A stretch of DNA of 64,000 nucleotides from Castellaniella sp049671645 (GCF_049671645.1 NZ_JBATVG010000028.1:1-64000), one strand, 5' to 3'. Positions 7,888 to 16,895 are shown, counted from the stretch's first letter. Notes: generated by a model not told the origin, from the letters alone. A program made the numbers and translations.

Positions 7888-10273
7888 CGACACACCGATG
7901 AATTCCGGATTCACATTCGGCACCAAGGCCGAAACCCTGCGCAACTTGGCGGACCGCGTCCAGTCGGGTGCCATCGGTGAATCCACGCATTTCTCCTGCG
8001 ACCAGTGGCACGCCGGTTCGGAACAAGTGCTGGCAGCCATCCAGGTGAAGTTCGGCAACCGACCCATCGCGGTGCGATCAAGCGCCCTGTCGGAGGACGC
8101 AGCGACCGCATCCATGGCCGGCGCGTTTCTCAGCATCCTGGATGTGACTACCTCCGACCAGGACGCCCTGGACACGGCCATCCGACAAGTCGTGCAATCC
8201 ATGACGGGCAACCCCAAGGATCAAGTCCTGATCCAGGCCATGGCCCATGACATCGTCGTCAGCGGCGTGATCATGACCTACGACATGGTGCACGGCGCGC
8301 CGTATTTCTGCATCGACTACGACGATGAAACCGGGCGCACCGACGCCGTGACCAGCGGGAACGGCATCCACAAGAGCCTCTACGTCCATCGGGAATGCCC
8401 GGAATCCCTGATTCGTTCGGACCGCATCGCAGCCATCCTGCGACTGGCGCGCGAACTGGAGCAGATCTGCCATTGCGCCGCGTTGGACATCGAATTCGGC
8501 CTGGACAGCCAAGGGAAAATGCACCTGTTCCAGGTCCGCCGCATCGCTCTGGCCCGCAACTGGCACCCCGTCACGGAACGTCGCGTCCACCGACAACTCA
8601 GCCAGGCCGAACGGTTCATCGAACAGACATCCCAGCCCCGGCCAGGAATCCTGGGCGCACGCACCATCCTGGCCGTCATGCCGGACTGGAATCCAGCCGA
8701 GATCATCGGCACCACTCCACGTCCGCTGGCGGCATCGCTGTACCGGGACCTGATCACAGAACGCGTCTGGAACCTGGCACGCGCCCGGATGGGCTACCGG
8801 GACACCGGCTCTGCTGAACTGATGGTCACTATCAACCACCATCCATACATTGATGTCCGCAACAGCTTCAATTCATTTCTGCCAGCCGCCCTGCAGGGCG
8901 GCATCGGCAGCCGGTTGGTGGACGCTTGGTTGCAACGTCTGGAAGATCATCCGGAATTTCATGACAAGGTCGAATTCGAGATCGTCCCGACCTGCTTGGA
9001 CTTCTGCTTCGATACGACATTTCCGGACCGCTACCCAGGTCTGCTGGCACCCGACGAGCTGGGAAAATACAGGCAATCCCTGCTCAGCTTGACGCTCGAC
9101 AGTCTGCGCCCCGGGCCGGACAACACGCTGGACCAGGCGCTGCAGGACGCGGGCTGCCTGGACGAAGAGCTCTCTCGAGCACGCCCCCCAGGACTAGACC
9201 TGGACTGGGCGGCGCAACTGCTGGATCGTTGCAAAGACGCCGGCACGCTGCCCTTCGCGATTGCGGCTCGCCACGCGTTCATTGCCGAAGCCCTGCTGCG
9301 ATCCGCCGTCTGGCGCAAAGCCCTGACGCAGGACCGGCTGGCTCAGTTCAAACGCGGCATCCACACAGTGACCCGCGATCTGTTGACCGATTACCAGGCA
9401 GCCGGCGCGGACACCCTGGCACGAACCGATTTCTTCCGTCGCTATGGCCACCTGCGACCAGGCACGTATGAAATCACGTCACTGCGCTATGACGAACGCG
9501 ACGACTTGTTCACGGACATGGAACCCGGCGCGCCCGCCCCGATAGCCGATGCATTCACCCCCACGGAACAGGAAACACAGGACATCGATGCCCTATTGTC
9601 CGAGGCGGGATTTGCCAAGATCGATGCCCGGATGCTGTTCGAGCATGCAGCCAAGGCGATCGCCGCCCGTGAGCAGGTCAAGTTCATCTTCACCCGCTGC
9701 CTGTCCGACGCCCTTTCCGCGATCATCCGCTGGGGCGCTTCCCACGGCCTGTCCCGGGACGACCTTTCCTTCCTGGACTGGAATACGATTCGCGCATCGC
9801 TCCATCAAGCCATCATGGACGACATGGACCGCCACTATCTCGACTTGGCGGACCGGGCCCGACGCTCGCTCGACGCCGCCCATGCCTTGCGCCTGAGCCA
9901 CATCCTGTTCAGCGGCCGCGACATTCACGTCGCCACACTGAATCGCAGTGTGCCAAACTTCATCGGGCTGGGGCATGCCACTGGCACCGTGGTGCGCCTC
10001 AGCGCCAACACTCCCTCCACGATCCAGATCCAAAACAGGATCGTCTGCATCGAAAATGCAGATCCAGGATTCGACTGGATTTTCACCAAATCACCCGGTG
10101 CTTTGATCACACAATATGGCGGCGCAAACTCCCACATGGCCGTGCGCTGCGCGGAACTGGGCTTGCCCGCCGCCATCGGCGTCGGAGAACAGATCTACCG
10201 CCGTATTTCCAATGCGCATCACGTGGAGTTGAATTGTGTGGAAAAAATCCTCCGCCCCATTGAAGCAGCCTGA
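7874..10273 (+). CDS. PEP-synthase/PPDK-like enzyme, probable L-glutamine kinase (Cj1418-like)
   Basis: 799 residues. The N-terminal ATP-grasp domain shows AVRSSALSED at 66-75 and MAGAFLSILDV, as in pyruvate-phosphate dikinases. The C-terminal swivelling domain has the phospho-His motif GGANSHMAVRCAELGLPAAIGVG with the catalytic His at about 754. It lacks the C-terminal PEP/pyruvate TIM barrel of true PEP synthases, as expected for an enzyme using another acceptor. In C. jejuni the homologous Cj1418 transfers a phosphate of ATP to the amide nitrogen of glutamine, founding the P-N bond. The adjacent C26 hydrolase and cytidylyltransferase support that assignment strongly. ATG 7898 is an alternative start. 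Confidence 0.78.
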   Translation: MKLPDDTPMNSGFTFGTKAETLRNLADRVQSGAIGESTHFSCDQWHAGSEQVLAAIQVKFGNRPIAVRSSALSEDAATASMAGAFLSILDVTTSDQDALDTAIRQVVQSMTGNPKDQVLIQAMAHDIVVSGVIMTYDMVHGAPYFCIDYDDETGRTDAVTSGNGIHKSLYVHRECPESLIRSDRIAAILRLARELEQICHCAALDIEFGLDSQGKMHLFQVRRIALARNWHPVTERRVHRQLSQAERFIEQTSQPRPGILGARTILAVMPDWNPAEIIGTTPRPLAASLYRDLITERVWNLARARMGYRDTGSAELMVTINHHPYIDVRNSFNSFLPAALQGGIGSRLVDAWLQRLEDHPEFHDKVEFEIVPTCLDFCFDTTFPDRYPGLLAPDELGKYRQSLLSLTLDSLRPGPDNTLDQALQDAGCLDEELSRARPPGLDLDWAAQLLDRCKDAGTLPFAIAARHAFIAEALLRSAVWRKALTQDRLAQFKRGIHTVTRDLLTDYQAAGADTLARTDFFRRYGHLRPGTYEITSLRYDERDDLFTDMEPGAPAPIADAFTPTEQETQDIDALLSEAGFAKIDARMLFEHAAKAIAAREQVKFIFTRCLSDALSAIIRWGASHGLSRDDLSFLDWNTIRASLHQAIMDDMDRHYLDLADRARRSLDAAHALRLSHILFSGRDIHVATLNRSVPNFIGLGHATGTVVRLSANTPSTIQIQNRIVCIENADPGFDWIFTKSPGALITQYGGANSHMAVRCAELGLPAAIGVGEQIYRRISNAHHVELNCVEKILRPIEAA

Positions 10274-10868
10274 TTCGATCCGTATCGGCTTGACCATGCG
10301 CGTCACCTCGGCGGCCAACTACGCGGAACCCAGGGATGCCATCGCTCAGGACTGGGCCGCGTTTCTCGCGTCCGCACTGCCAGAAGCAGCCTGGATGCCG
10401 TTACCCAATCTGGGCCAGGGGCACATCCGCGCGTACTGTGAATCCTGGGGCGTGAACCGCCTGATCCTGACGGGCGGAGATGACATTGGCGCCACACCTC
10501 TACGCGACGAGACCGAACAGGAACTGCTGGCATGGGCCAGCGACATGGAGCTGCCCGTACTGGGCGTGTGTCGCGGCATGCAGCTGATGGCTCTGTGGGC
10601 AGGCTGCCCTCTTATTCCCATCCAAAGCCACGTCGGTATCCGGCATCCCGTCGCCGGAACAATCGCCAAGGACGTGAACAGCTTTCACACCTATGCGCCG
10701 CAAGCCTGTCCCGAAGGCTTCGACGTGCTGGCGCAAGCGCCGGACGGCGCGATCGAAGCCATACGAGGCATCCACAAGCCTTGGGAAGCCTGGATGTGGC
10801 ACCCGGAACGCGAATCCGCGCCCTTCGACCCGATCGACAAACAACGAATCCGGAACCTGTTCCTATGA
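10236..10868 (+). CDS. C26/class I glutamine-amidotransferase-like hydrolase, probable gamma-glutamyl-CDP-amidate hydrolase (Cj1417-like)
   Basis: 210 residues. The nucleophile elbow GVCRGMQ gives Cys112, and MWHPERE supplies His189 and Glu191, so the full triad is present. LTGGDDIG at 79-86 is typical of the gamma-glutamyl hydrolase (PuuD/C26) family. Start is GTG 10236, preceded by a good GGAG seven bases upstream, giving a 38-base overlap with the kinase gene. In the C. jejuni pathway the homologue cleaves CDP-L-glutamine to glutamate and cytidine diphosphoramidate. It overlaps the next gene as ATGA. An alternative would be ordinary polyamine catabolism (PuuD), which this context does not support. 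Confidence 0.8.
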   Translation: MWKKSSAPLKQPDSIRIGLTMRVTSAANYAEPRDAIAQDWAAFLASALPEAAWMPLPNLGQGHIRAYCESWGVNRLILTGGDDIGATPLRDETEQELLAWASDMELPVLGVCRGMQLMALWAGCPLIPIQSHVGIRHPVAGTIAKDVNSFHTYAPQACPEGFDVLAQAPDGAIEAIRGIHKPWEAWMWHPERESAPFDPIDKQRIRNLFL

Positions 10869-11578
10869 AAGCCATCATCCTGGCCGCCGGGCGTGGCAGT
10901 CGCATGCTGCACATGACAGACAATCGCCCCAAGTGCCTGGTCGAATTCCAGGGTCGCGCACTGTTGGACCGTCAGATCGACGCCCTGCGAGCCGCCGGCA
11001 TCGAAGACATCGGCATCGTCACCGGTTACCGCCGCGAGATGCTGGCCGACCGCGCCTCTCGAGAATTTCACAATCCGCGCTGGATGGAAACCAATATGGT
11101 TTCGTCGCTTGCCTGTGCCGAAGACTGGCTGTCATGCGAGCCTTGCATCATCAGCTATTCGGATATTTTCTACGAGCTCGAAGCGGTGTCTCTGTTGATG
11201 GCTTCGCGGGCAGATCTGGCTATCACTTACGACCCGAACTGGTTGGAGATCTGGCAGCGTCGATTTGCCGATCCCCTGTCGGACGCCGAAACGTTCCGAT
11301 TGAATCCCGATGGGACACTAGCTGAAATCGGCCTGACGCCTGACTCTGTGCAAGCTATCCAGGGACAATACATGGGGTTGCTGCGGATTAGCCCGACGGG
11401 GTGGGCAGAGATTGCACGGATCCGGGAGAGCCTGCCTGCTTCAAAACGGGACAAGATGCATATGACGGGGACGCTGCAGGCTATTGTTCAGGCCAGAAGA
11501 GTGCCTGTCGAAGCAGTACCTTACCGCGGGGTTTGGGGAGAAGTAGATAGCGAGACGGATTTGGAGGCTTATGGGTGA
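10865..11578 (+). CDS. sugar-nucleotidyltransferase-fold enzyme, probable CTP:phosphoglutamine cytidylyltransferase (Cj1416-like)
   Basis: 237 residues. The N-terminal LAAGRGSRM and NRPKCLVEFQGRALLDRQ blocks are those of LicC/PntC-type cytidylyltransferases, and ISYSDIFYE supplies the metal-binding Asp. Such enzymes couple CTP to small phosphorylated headgroups rather than to hexose phosphates. The Cj1416 homologue uses L-glutamine phosphate to give CDP-L-glutamine, which the enzyme encoded just upstream would hydrolyse. ATG 10865 is coupled to the hydrolase stop as ATGA. It is the last gene of the operon; IS debris starts within 60 bases of its stop. Confidence 0.8.
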   Translation: MKAIILAAGRGSRMLHMTDNRPKCLVEFQGRALLDRQIDALRAAGIEDIGIVTGYRREMLADRASREFHNPRWMETNMVSSLACAEDWLSCEPCIISYSDIFYELEAVSLLMASRADLAITYDPNWLEIWQRRFADPLSDAETFRLNPDGTLAEIGLTPDSVQAIQGQYMGLLRISPTGWAEIARIRESLPASKRDKMHMTGTLQAIVQARRVPVEAVPYRGVWGEVDSETDLEAYG

Positions 11579-11629
11579 GGTAATGGCCTGTTTGAAATGA
11601 GCGGGGTTTCATTGGGTCAATACACCGCT

Positions 11630-12010
11630 TCACTGGTCCTCCCCCGGCAACGAGGGCGAGCGCGCAATCCATTTTTTGAGCGGCCGTACTCCACCGCTTC
11701 TCGCAAAATCTCGTTCTCCATGATTTTCTTGCCCAGCATCCGCGGCAGATCCCGAATCTGCCTGAGTGCGTCGGCCAGCTCCGAGGCAGCGACCACCTGC
11801 TCGCCAGCACCCACCGCCCTGGTACAGTTTGCGCCAGTGAAACAGCTGGTTCGGATCCACCCCATGGTGGCGCGTCAACATCGAAACCGTCTGGCCATGC
11901 TCGTTTCTCTCGCGCACAATGACCAGCTTCTGCACCATCGACCAGCGACACCGACGTTCCGACTGAGCCAGTAATTCCATCACTTCCTGCTTGCCGCTGG
12001 TCATAAACAC
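11630..12010 (-). pseudogene. IS3-family (IS2-like) orfA transposase, frameshifted remnant
   Basis: Minus-strand frame from ATG 12010 gives an OrfA helix-turn-helix (RHHGVDPNQLFHWRKLYQ). The reading then moves to a second frame (GAGEQVVAASELADALRQI, MENEILREAVEYGR) and back again (KKWIARSPSLPGEDQ). The pieces make one typical IS2-type OrfA with two frameshifts, so it is not functional. The matching orfB that should follow is absent: the stop of the nucleotidyltransferase gene lies 52 bases away. The element has therefore been truncated at the edge of the polysaccharide operon. Confidence 0.85.
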
Positions 12011-12046
12011 AGTTGTATGCCTACCTGCTATTTTAAATGGGCGACT

Positions 12047-12074
12047 ATGTCCGGTGTTTCAGAAGGCTGGTCCA
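12047..12074 (-). repeat. probable terminal inverted repeat of the IS2-like remnant
   Basis: Read on the minus strand, TGGACCAGCCTTCTGAAAC leads into CGGACA about 37 bases before the coding start of the broken orfA. That is the position and style of an IS2-group left end. The partner repeat at the other end is missing. No target duplication could be checked. Confidence 0.5.
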
Positions 12075-12190
12075 GTGATTGACTAGACTGGACAAGGGGA
12101 AGTAGTCCGAGGCACTGCGACCGTCACGGTGGGTACTCCTTCAGCTTGGGCGTCTACATCACGCAGACCAAGGCATTCATGCTGGGTAAT

Positions 12191-12354
12191 TTAGTGACGT
12201 AAGGCATTGGGGGTTAGGTCGTGTCCGATGGCGACTGCCGCCAAGGAGGCTGCCGGCTCCAGGCACTGGGTGATCAGCTCGCTCTTGAACTGCGCGGTAT
12301 CGGTAGGCCATCGGCGACGCGGCCTGCTGACGAGAGTTAACTACATACGTGTTC
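12191..12354 (-). pseudogene. IS66-family TnpA (orfA) N-terminal remnant
   Basis: On the minus strand, PRRRWP followed by FKSELITQCLEPAASLAAVA and IGHDLTPNALRH is the N-terminal HTH region of IS66 OrfA proteins. The frame ends in TAA at 12191 just where the invariant LRRW would be, so it is cut. The putative ATG and the first dozen codons (from 12354 or 12348) are in a different frame, so the fragment also carries a frameshift. A second IS family is thus present at this junction. Confidence 0.65.
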
Positions 12355-12765
12355 ATGGACATGAATTAATGCTGACACAAACGCTCTAGCTAGCCTTCAT
12401 GTAACGCAAGATGGATCCCCGAACGGACGCCGTGAGGTTTGAAAAACTCGGAGGCTTCCTCCCCTCTCAAGACATTGGCGAGGCTAATCCGGGGGAACCG
12501 GCACGTTTCGGTTTGTGGTGATATGCTTGGCAAGTTACGACGAATGCCTATTCGACGAAAGATGTGCTATGCATGCGGCACATATTTTGCAATGATTAAA
12601 TTAAAAATATCATACAATAAGAGGGATTTCAGCCTCCATAGTCGAATCATTTTTTCCCGCATTTTTAGCATAATAGATTCTATTATTAAGCCATTCTGTT
12701 ATACGAAATATATAGAAATAAATGGCTAATTCAATGGGATTTTTGAGGTTAATAGATAATAAATC
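12355..12765. other. non-coding AT-rich leader upstream of the unknown/helicase gene pair
   Basis: No convincing gene. A 96-codon plus-strand frame (12439-12729) has no recognisable motif and looks fortuitous. Composition shifts from GC-rich to strongly AT-rich near 12590, which marks the left boundary of the foreign two-gene segment. Any promoter for that pair must lie here; several TATAAT-like hexamers exist but none is distinctive. Confidence 0.5.
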
Positions 12766-13581
12766 ATGAAAGATAAAATTGAAAATACCCCAATAGATTG
12801 CTTGGATTTCTCTAGCAATGAAAATCGATTTTCGCAAGGCGATGTGATTGCATGGAAAGGGAATCGTGACTACCTTAAGAAAGCAGCAATAGTCGTCACC
12901 GCTGATTGCGATCTAGCAAAAGGGAAAAACTGGGGAAGAGTCACTGTGGTTCCACTCATTCCTGCGACGGATTATTTCAAAAAATTTTATATTCCAAAGC
13001 AGCTTGAGAAACTAGAATCCGCTCTAGTTCCGCTTTTCGCAGATGCCATTCAAAAAAGCCTCCTTCCTCAGCAGGCTGCGGATCCAACCTCGCATACGTT
13101 CGAAACCTTGCTGGGGGTTAACTCATTGCCAAGTGGAGTTTCTTCACCAGATGCCGTAGCTTTGCACTCATTAATACGAAAAGCGCGAGGACATGTGGCT
13201 GCCAAAGACCCATTTAAAACTTTAGACGAAGCACTGCTAACGATAAACGCAAAAACCAATAATCTGACAAAAGACAGAATAACGAATTTTATAAACAATC
13301 CGCCTGGAGATTGTATCGTGCTTCCCAGAATAAACGGACTTGGCAAAGACATTAACATTGCTTTTCTTAGACTGCTTCGTGAGCTACAGGGCACCAGTGT
13401 TTCACTAAAAACAAGCCAAGAAGATGAGAAAAAAGGAAGAAGAATCGGGCGATTAATCCCTGTTTTGAGATATAGATTAACACAAACGTTAGCTCAAGTA
13501 TTTTCCGATATTGGACTTCCAGATTCGTATGAATCTGAGTTAAAAAAAGAGAAAAATATCTTTTTAAGTGAAATTTCTTAA
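12766..13581 (+). CDS. unknown protein, partner of SF1 helicase (candidate defence component)
   Basis: 271 residues, soluble, AT-rich. I do not recognise a named family. The N-terminal part shows FSQGDVIAWKGN and IVVTADCDLAKGKNWGRVTV, a strand-rich segment with a conserved-looking Asp-Cys-Asp. The middle is helical with many Lys, and the end contains RRIGRLIPVLRYRLTQ. It lies 17 bases upstream of the helicase gene, on the same strand and with the same base composition, so the two form one unit. The setting between IS remnants and beside a HEPN gene suggests anti-phage or mobile-element defence; that role is inferred. Confidence 0.6.
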   Translation: MKDKIENTPIDCLDFSSNENRFSQGDVIAWKGNRDYLKKAAIVVTADCDLAKGKNWGRVTVVPLIPATDYFKKFYIPKQLEKLESALVPLFADAIQKSLLPQQAADPTSHTFETLLGVNSLPSGVSSPDAVALHSLIRKARGHVAAKDPFKTLDEALLTINAKTNNLTKDRITNFINNPPGDCIVLPRINGLGKDINIAFLRLLRELQGTSVSLKTSQEDEKKGRRIGRLIPVLRYRLTQTLAQVFSDIGLPDSYESELKKEKNIFLSEIS

Positions 13582-13598
13582 TTAGAAGAGAGAACTGC

Positions 13599-15746
13599 AT
13601 GACCATAATTAATGTAGCAATCACCGAAGGGGCTGCAGAACTTCTCGCCTCTTTCTCGAATAATATAGCAACCCCTCCTTTTATTTCCCCCCTTCCTCAA
13701 GGCTTGGTATTTAAGTCATACGGAAATTATGGTGTTATTTGGTCCAAAAAGGACACTTCTGGAGTCAGGTATGCGAACATCTTTGTCAACGAGTTGACGC
13801 AATTTCCGCCGGACACAAGCGCCCAAGAGATCTTTGCTCGTGTGTTTCGTGTATTAAAGGCTACTGGAAAATTTCCAATTCGCCTACCAATTTCATGGTC
13901 GGAATATCATTTCAAATCATTAATATCATTTTTTGCCCTCCCGAGAAATACCCCCGACGCGATTCGCTGGATCGTCGATTTACAAGAGTCGGAGAAGGCA
14001 GTTAACTTTGTCAAATTAACCTCGTCCGGGAAAACACAAAACCTGGAAGATTTCTCAACTCCAGCAGTCCCTCTGCTGAGGAGCGCAGTTGATGAGTGCG
14101 TGGAATATAGAAAAGACGCCATAAAAAAAGACAAAGAAAATAGATTGGTTGATAGGGTAGATTTTGAGGCGATTGGCTCGGCCGCTATTGGAAACAGAAA
14201 GACGTTTGAGGAATGGTTGCCTCTTTTGAACGACAGGCAGAAAGAGATTATTCAGCAACCCCCAATGACTAGCGTTCGTATTGTAGGACCAGCAGGAAGC
14301 GGAAAGACGCTTGCCCTTTGCCTCAGAGCTATTCACGAAATTCATTCGGCAGCTGATGCAGGGCGCTCTGTCCGCGTATTATTTGCTACCCACAGCTGGA
14401 CCATGGCAGAACATATTGATGATACGCTATCTTATTTAAACTCTGGAAACCCTGTAACCGGAATTACTGTCTACCCCCTGCTGCAGATATTGAACGATAT
14501 AATCGGCGGGTCTATGCTGAAAGGATTGAAGGTGCTCGGAGATGATTCAACTGCAGGACGCAGGCTTCAGCTAGGATACCTTTCGGATTCTCTACAAAAA
14601 ATAACACCAATAGATCGCGCAGTGCTAGATGCTCAATATCTCTCTCCATTACACAGATCTGCATTGGATGGAGACGAAACGGCGAAGACTGAGCTTTTGG
14701 AGTACCTATACGAGGAAATTAACGGCGTTCTGCTCGCTGATGGACTAATCCCCGGTGATCGAAAGAAAGAGGAGGAATACCTTTCTCGCACACGCAGCGA
14801 TGATTTACCTCCTTTTCCAAGTCGCGGGGACAGAGGTTTAGTCCTCCTTGCTTATAGGGATTTTCTTCTGCAACTCCGCGAACGAGAGTTTATTACCACA
14901 GATCAATTAGTGAGTGATGCGACAAAGGTTCTTGAGACCTTCGCATGGGGAGTAAAACGAGAAAGCGATGGTTTTGATATTATTTTCATTGACGAACTTC
15001 AGCTATTTGATGCACAAGAAAGGTTTGCAGTCGCTCTATTAGCGTCGTCCTTCGAATCCACCGCATTTGTAACTGCGGAGGATCCGAGTCAAGGCGTTTT
15101 TTCCTCTATTTTACCGAGTTGGCAAAAAGATGTTCCGACAAGAGTAAATCGCAAATCTATTGAGCTAAATTCCCCAGTTCGATTTACTCCAGCCATTCTT
15201 GCCTTTGTGTATCGCCTATATTTGGCGTTTCCACTTAACGCTCAAGGGCTCGTTATAGAGAAGGTTGAGGATGACAAAGACCGACCGAATTTGATAAAGC
15301 TGTCGCCTCATGATTCCATTGCAAGTAGAATTAAATTAATTATCCAAAATAATCTATCAAAAATTGATCGTGATTCGCGGATTGCAATAATATCTTTGGA
15401 TGGAGCAGCCCCCGATTTAGCTCGCGGCCTAAAAAATGCAGGAATACCTAATATTTCAGAAGTACTCAGTTTGGACGATATTGACAAGCTTTCATATTCT
15501 CGACGTTCAATCGTTGTGAGCGAGTGGCAGTTCCTCGGTGGTACACAGTTTTCACATGTAATTGTTGTATCCTCGCACGGGGTGCAGGCAAAAAACGCAT
15601 TTTCCCGCATACGGGAGCTGACGGCGCTATATGTTGCTTCCAGCCGCGCTGCGCGGTGGTTAACACTTGTATACGCAGGGGATGTACATCCGGAAGTTGA
15701 AAGTGCTGTCGATAAAGGCCTAGTTCAGTTGCTTAAAAATATATAA
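13599..15746 (+). CDS. UvrD/Rep-like superfamily 1 helicase
   Basis: 715 residues. Residues 1-195 form a family-specific N-terminal region. LNDRQKEII (about 210-218) serves as a Q-type motif, VGPAGSGKTLAL (229-240) is Walker A, FIDELQLFD (463-471) is Walker B with DELQ in place of DExQ, and VSEWQFLGGTQFSHVIVV plus LYVASSRAARWLTLVY are motifs V and VI. No nuclease motif is visible in the protein, so any nuclease activity would have to come from the partner. It lies 17 bases after the 271-residue gene. Strong AT-bias indicates transfer. Confidence 0.8.
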   Translation: MTIINVAITEGAAELLASFSNNIATPPFISPLPQGLVFKSYGNYGVIWSKKDTSGVRYANIFVNELTQFPPDTSAQEIFARVFRVLKATGKFPIRLPISWSEYHFKSLISFFALPRNTPDAIRWIVDLQESEKAVNFVKLTSSGKTQNLEDFSTPAVPLLRSAVDECVEYRKDAIKKDKENRLVDRVDFEAIGSAAIGNRKTFEEWLPLLNDRQKEIIQQPPMTSVRIVGPAGSGKTLALCLRAIHEIHSAADAGRSVRVLFATHSWTMAEHIDDTLSYLNSGNPVTGITVYPLLQILNDIIGGSMLKGLKVLGDDSTAGRRLQLGYLSDSLQKITPIDRAVLDAQYLSPLHRSALDGDETAKTELLEYLYEEINGVLLADGLIPGDRKKEEEYLSRTRSDDLPPFPSRGDRGLVLLAYRDFLLQLREREFITTDQLVSDATKVLETFAWGVKRESDGFDIIFIDELQLFDAQERFAVALLASSFESTAFVTAEDPSQGVFSSILPSWQKDVPTRVNRKSIELNSPVRFTPAILAFVYRLYLAFPLNAQGLVIEKVEDDKDRPNLIKLSPHDSIASRIKLIIQNNLSKIDRDSRIAIISLDGAAPDLARGLKNAGIPNISEVLSLDDIDKLSYSRRSIVVSEWQFLGGTQFSHVIVVSSHGVQAKNAFSRIRELTALYVASSRAARWLTLVYAGDVHPEVESAVDKGLVQLLKNI

Positions 15747-15764
15747 CATAGATTACGGCCTCAA

Positions 15765-15905
15765 CGTAAACTGGCCCTCAGAAGTCGGCCGATTGAAGAT
15801 TGGGCGGCCAAGGCCTGAGTTCGGTATTACACCGAACTCAGGCCTTTTAGTTTGGTTCTGATGCGGTCGCGATTGTAGCAGTAGATTTACTGGCGGATAC
15901 AGACC
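15765..15905 (-). pseudogene. IS3-family orfB C-terminal fragment
   Basis: Read on the minus strand, a frame containing YCYNRDRIRTKLKGL, then YRTQALAAQ, matches the tail of IS150/IS3-type OrfB transposases (YYN..RI...LKGLSPV.YRTQAL). Two in-frame stops interrupt it. The upstream catalytic domain is absent, so only the extreme end of an element remains beside the helicase gene. Confidence 0.65.
15811..15848. terminator. perfect 15-bp hairpin, likely terminator of the helicase unit
   Basis: AGGCCTGAGTTCGGT (15811-15825) is exactly complementary to ACCGAACTCAGGCCT (15831-15845) with a 5-base loop, followed by TTTA on the plus strand. It starts 64 bases after the helicase stop. The same bases encode the GLS..YRTQAL stretch of the IS3 orfB fragment, so the terminator appears to be built from transposase sequence. 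Confidence 0.7.
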
Positions 15906-16013
15906 TGAAGCTGCTCGGTAATCTCCCATTTTTAGCGATTGCCAGAAGTAGGAACGTAAGCCTCCCTGTCAAGTAGGCATTCGCTGGGAAAGATTCCGAG
16001 CCGCTTTGGCCTC

Positions 16014-16895
16014 TGACCTCCCCCCATAAAAGCGGACTGCTCAGAAGTAGCAAAATCCGGCGACACTAAGCCCTCAGGAGGGAGGAAACGAAGTTCACCG
16101 CAGAGCAGATCGCCTTCGCGTTGCATCGGGTACAGATGGGTGTCTCGGTCGAGGAGAGCTGTCACAAGGTCAGAGCATCGTTCGGGCGTGTGCCGTGTGC
16201 CAGTAGTGTCGGTCGGGGTGGTACCAGAAGCCTAAGCCTCGCGTGCTTGACGCACCGCTGAAGGCGCGTGTGCACGAGATCGCCAGTACCCGGGTGCGTT
16301 ATGGCTTTTGGCGCATCTTCGTGTTGACTCGCCGTGAAGGCTGGCAGGTCAACCACAAACGCGTCTACCGCCTGTACAAGGAAGAAGGCCTGAATCTGCG
16401 CACCAAGCGGCCTCGCCGGCGCAAGGTGGCAGCACACCGCTTGGAACACCCCGTGTTGACTGCAGCCAATCAGAGCCGGAGCACAGACTTCGTTTCCGAC
16501 GCATTGTTCGATGGACGCTGCTTCCGGATCTTGACGCTGGTGGATAACTTCACGCGCGAATGTCTCGCACTCGAGGTGGGGCAATCGTTTACGGGAGCCG
16601 ACGTAGCTCGAGTATTGGCGTATGTCGCCGCGCAACGGCAGGCCTTTCCAACGAGGATTCAAGTGGACAACGGCCCTGAGTTCGTTTCTCTGGTACTCGA
16701 TAAATGGGCCTATGAGAACGCCGTGACGCTTGATTTTTCGTGCCCAGGAAAGCTCACGGATAATGCCGTCATCGAGTCATTCAATGGCAGCCTACGCGAC
16801 GAATGCCTGAATGTGACCTGGTTCACTTCGTTCGACGACGCGCGCCAGAAGCTCGAGAACTGGAGGCAGAATTATAATTATTTCAGGCCCCCCCG
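16014..16895 (+). mobile_element. IS3-family, IS407-group insertion sequence remnant (orfA fragment plus broken orfB)
   Basis: The left end TGACCTCCCCCCATAAAAGC at 16014 is a typical IS407-group repeat. An orfA stub follows (KFTAEQIAFALHRVQMG, from about 16078) but its middle is deleted. The orfB frame contains a TAG in its first part, then runs from GWYQKPK through RRKVAAHR, the DDE residues in STDFVSD, QVDNGPEF and VIESFNGSLRDECLN. It loses the usual end after NWRQNYNYF near 16885, where unrelated C-rich sequence begins. The catalytic core is intact but the element lacks a normal orfA and its right end, so it should not move by itself. Confidence 0.85.

Noticed and set aside
7874..10273. 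Central-metabolism PEP synthase or pyruvate-phosphate dikinase
   Set aside because: The C-terminal PEP/pyruvate-binding barrel is missing: the phospho-His domain is at the extreme C-terminus, and the context is a polysaccharide operon.
12100..12200. A short plus-strand frame reading DRHGGYSFSLGVYITQ
   Set aside because: No start codon with ribosome site and no family; lies in IS debris.
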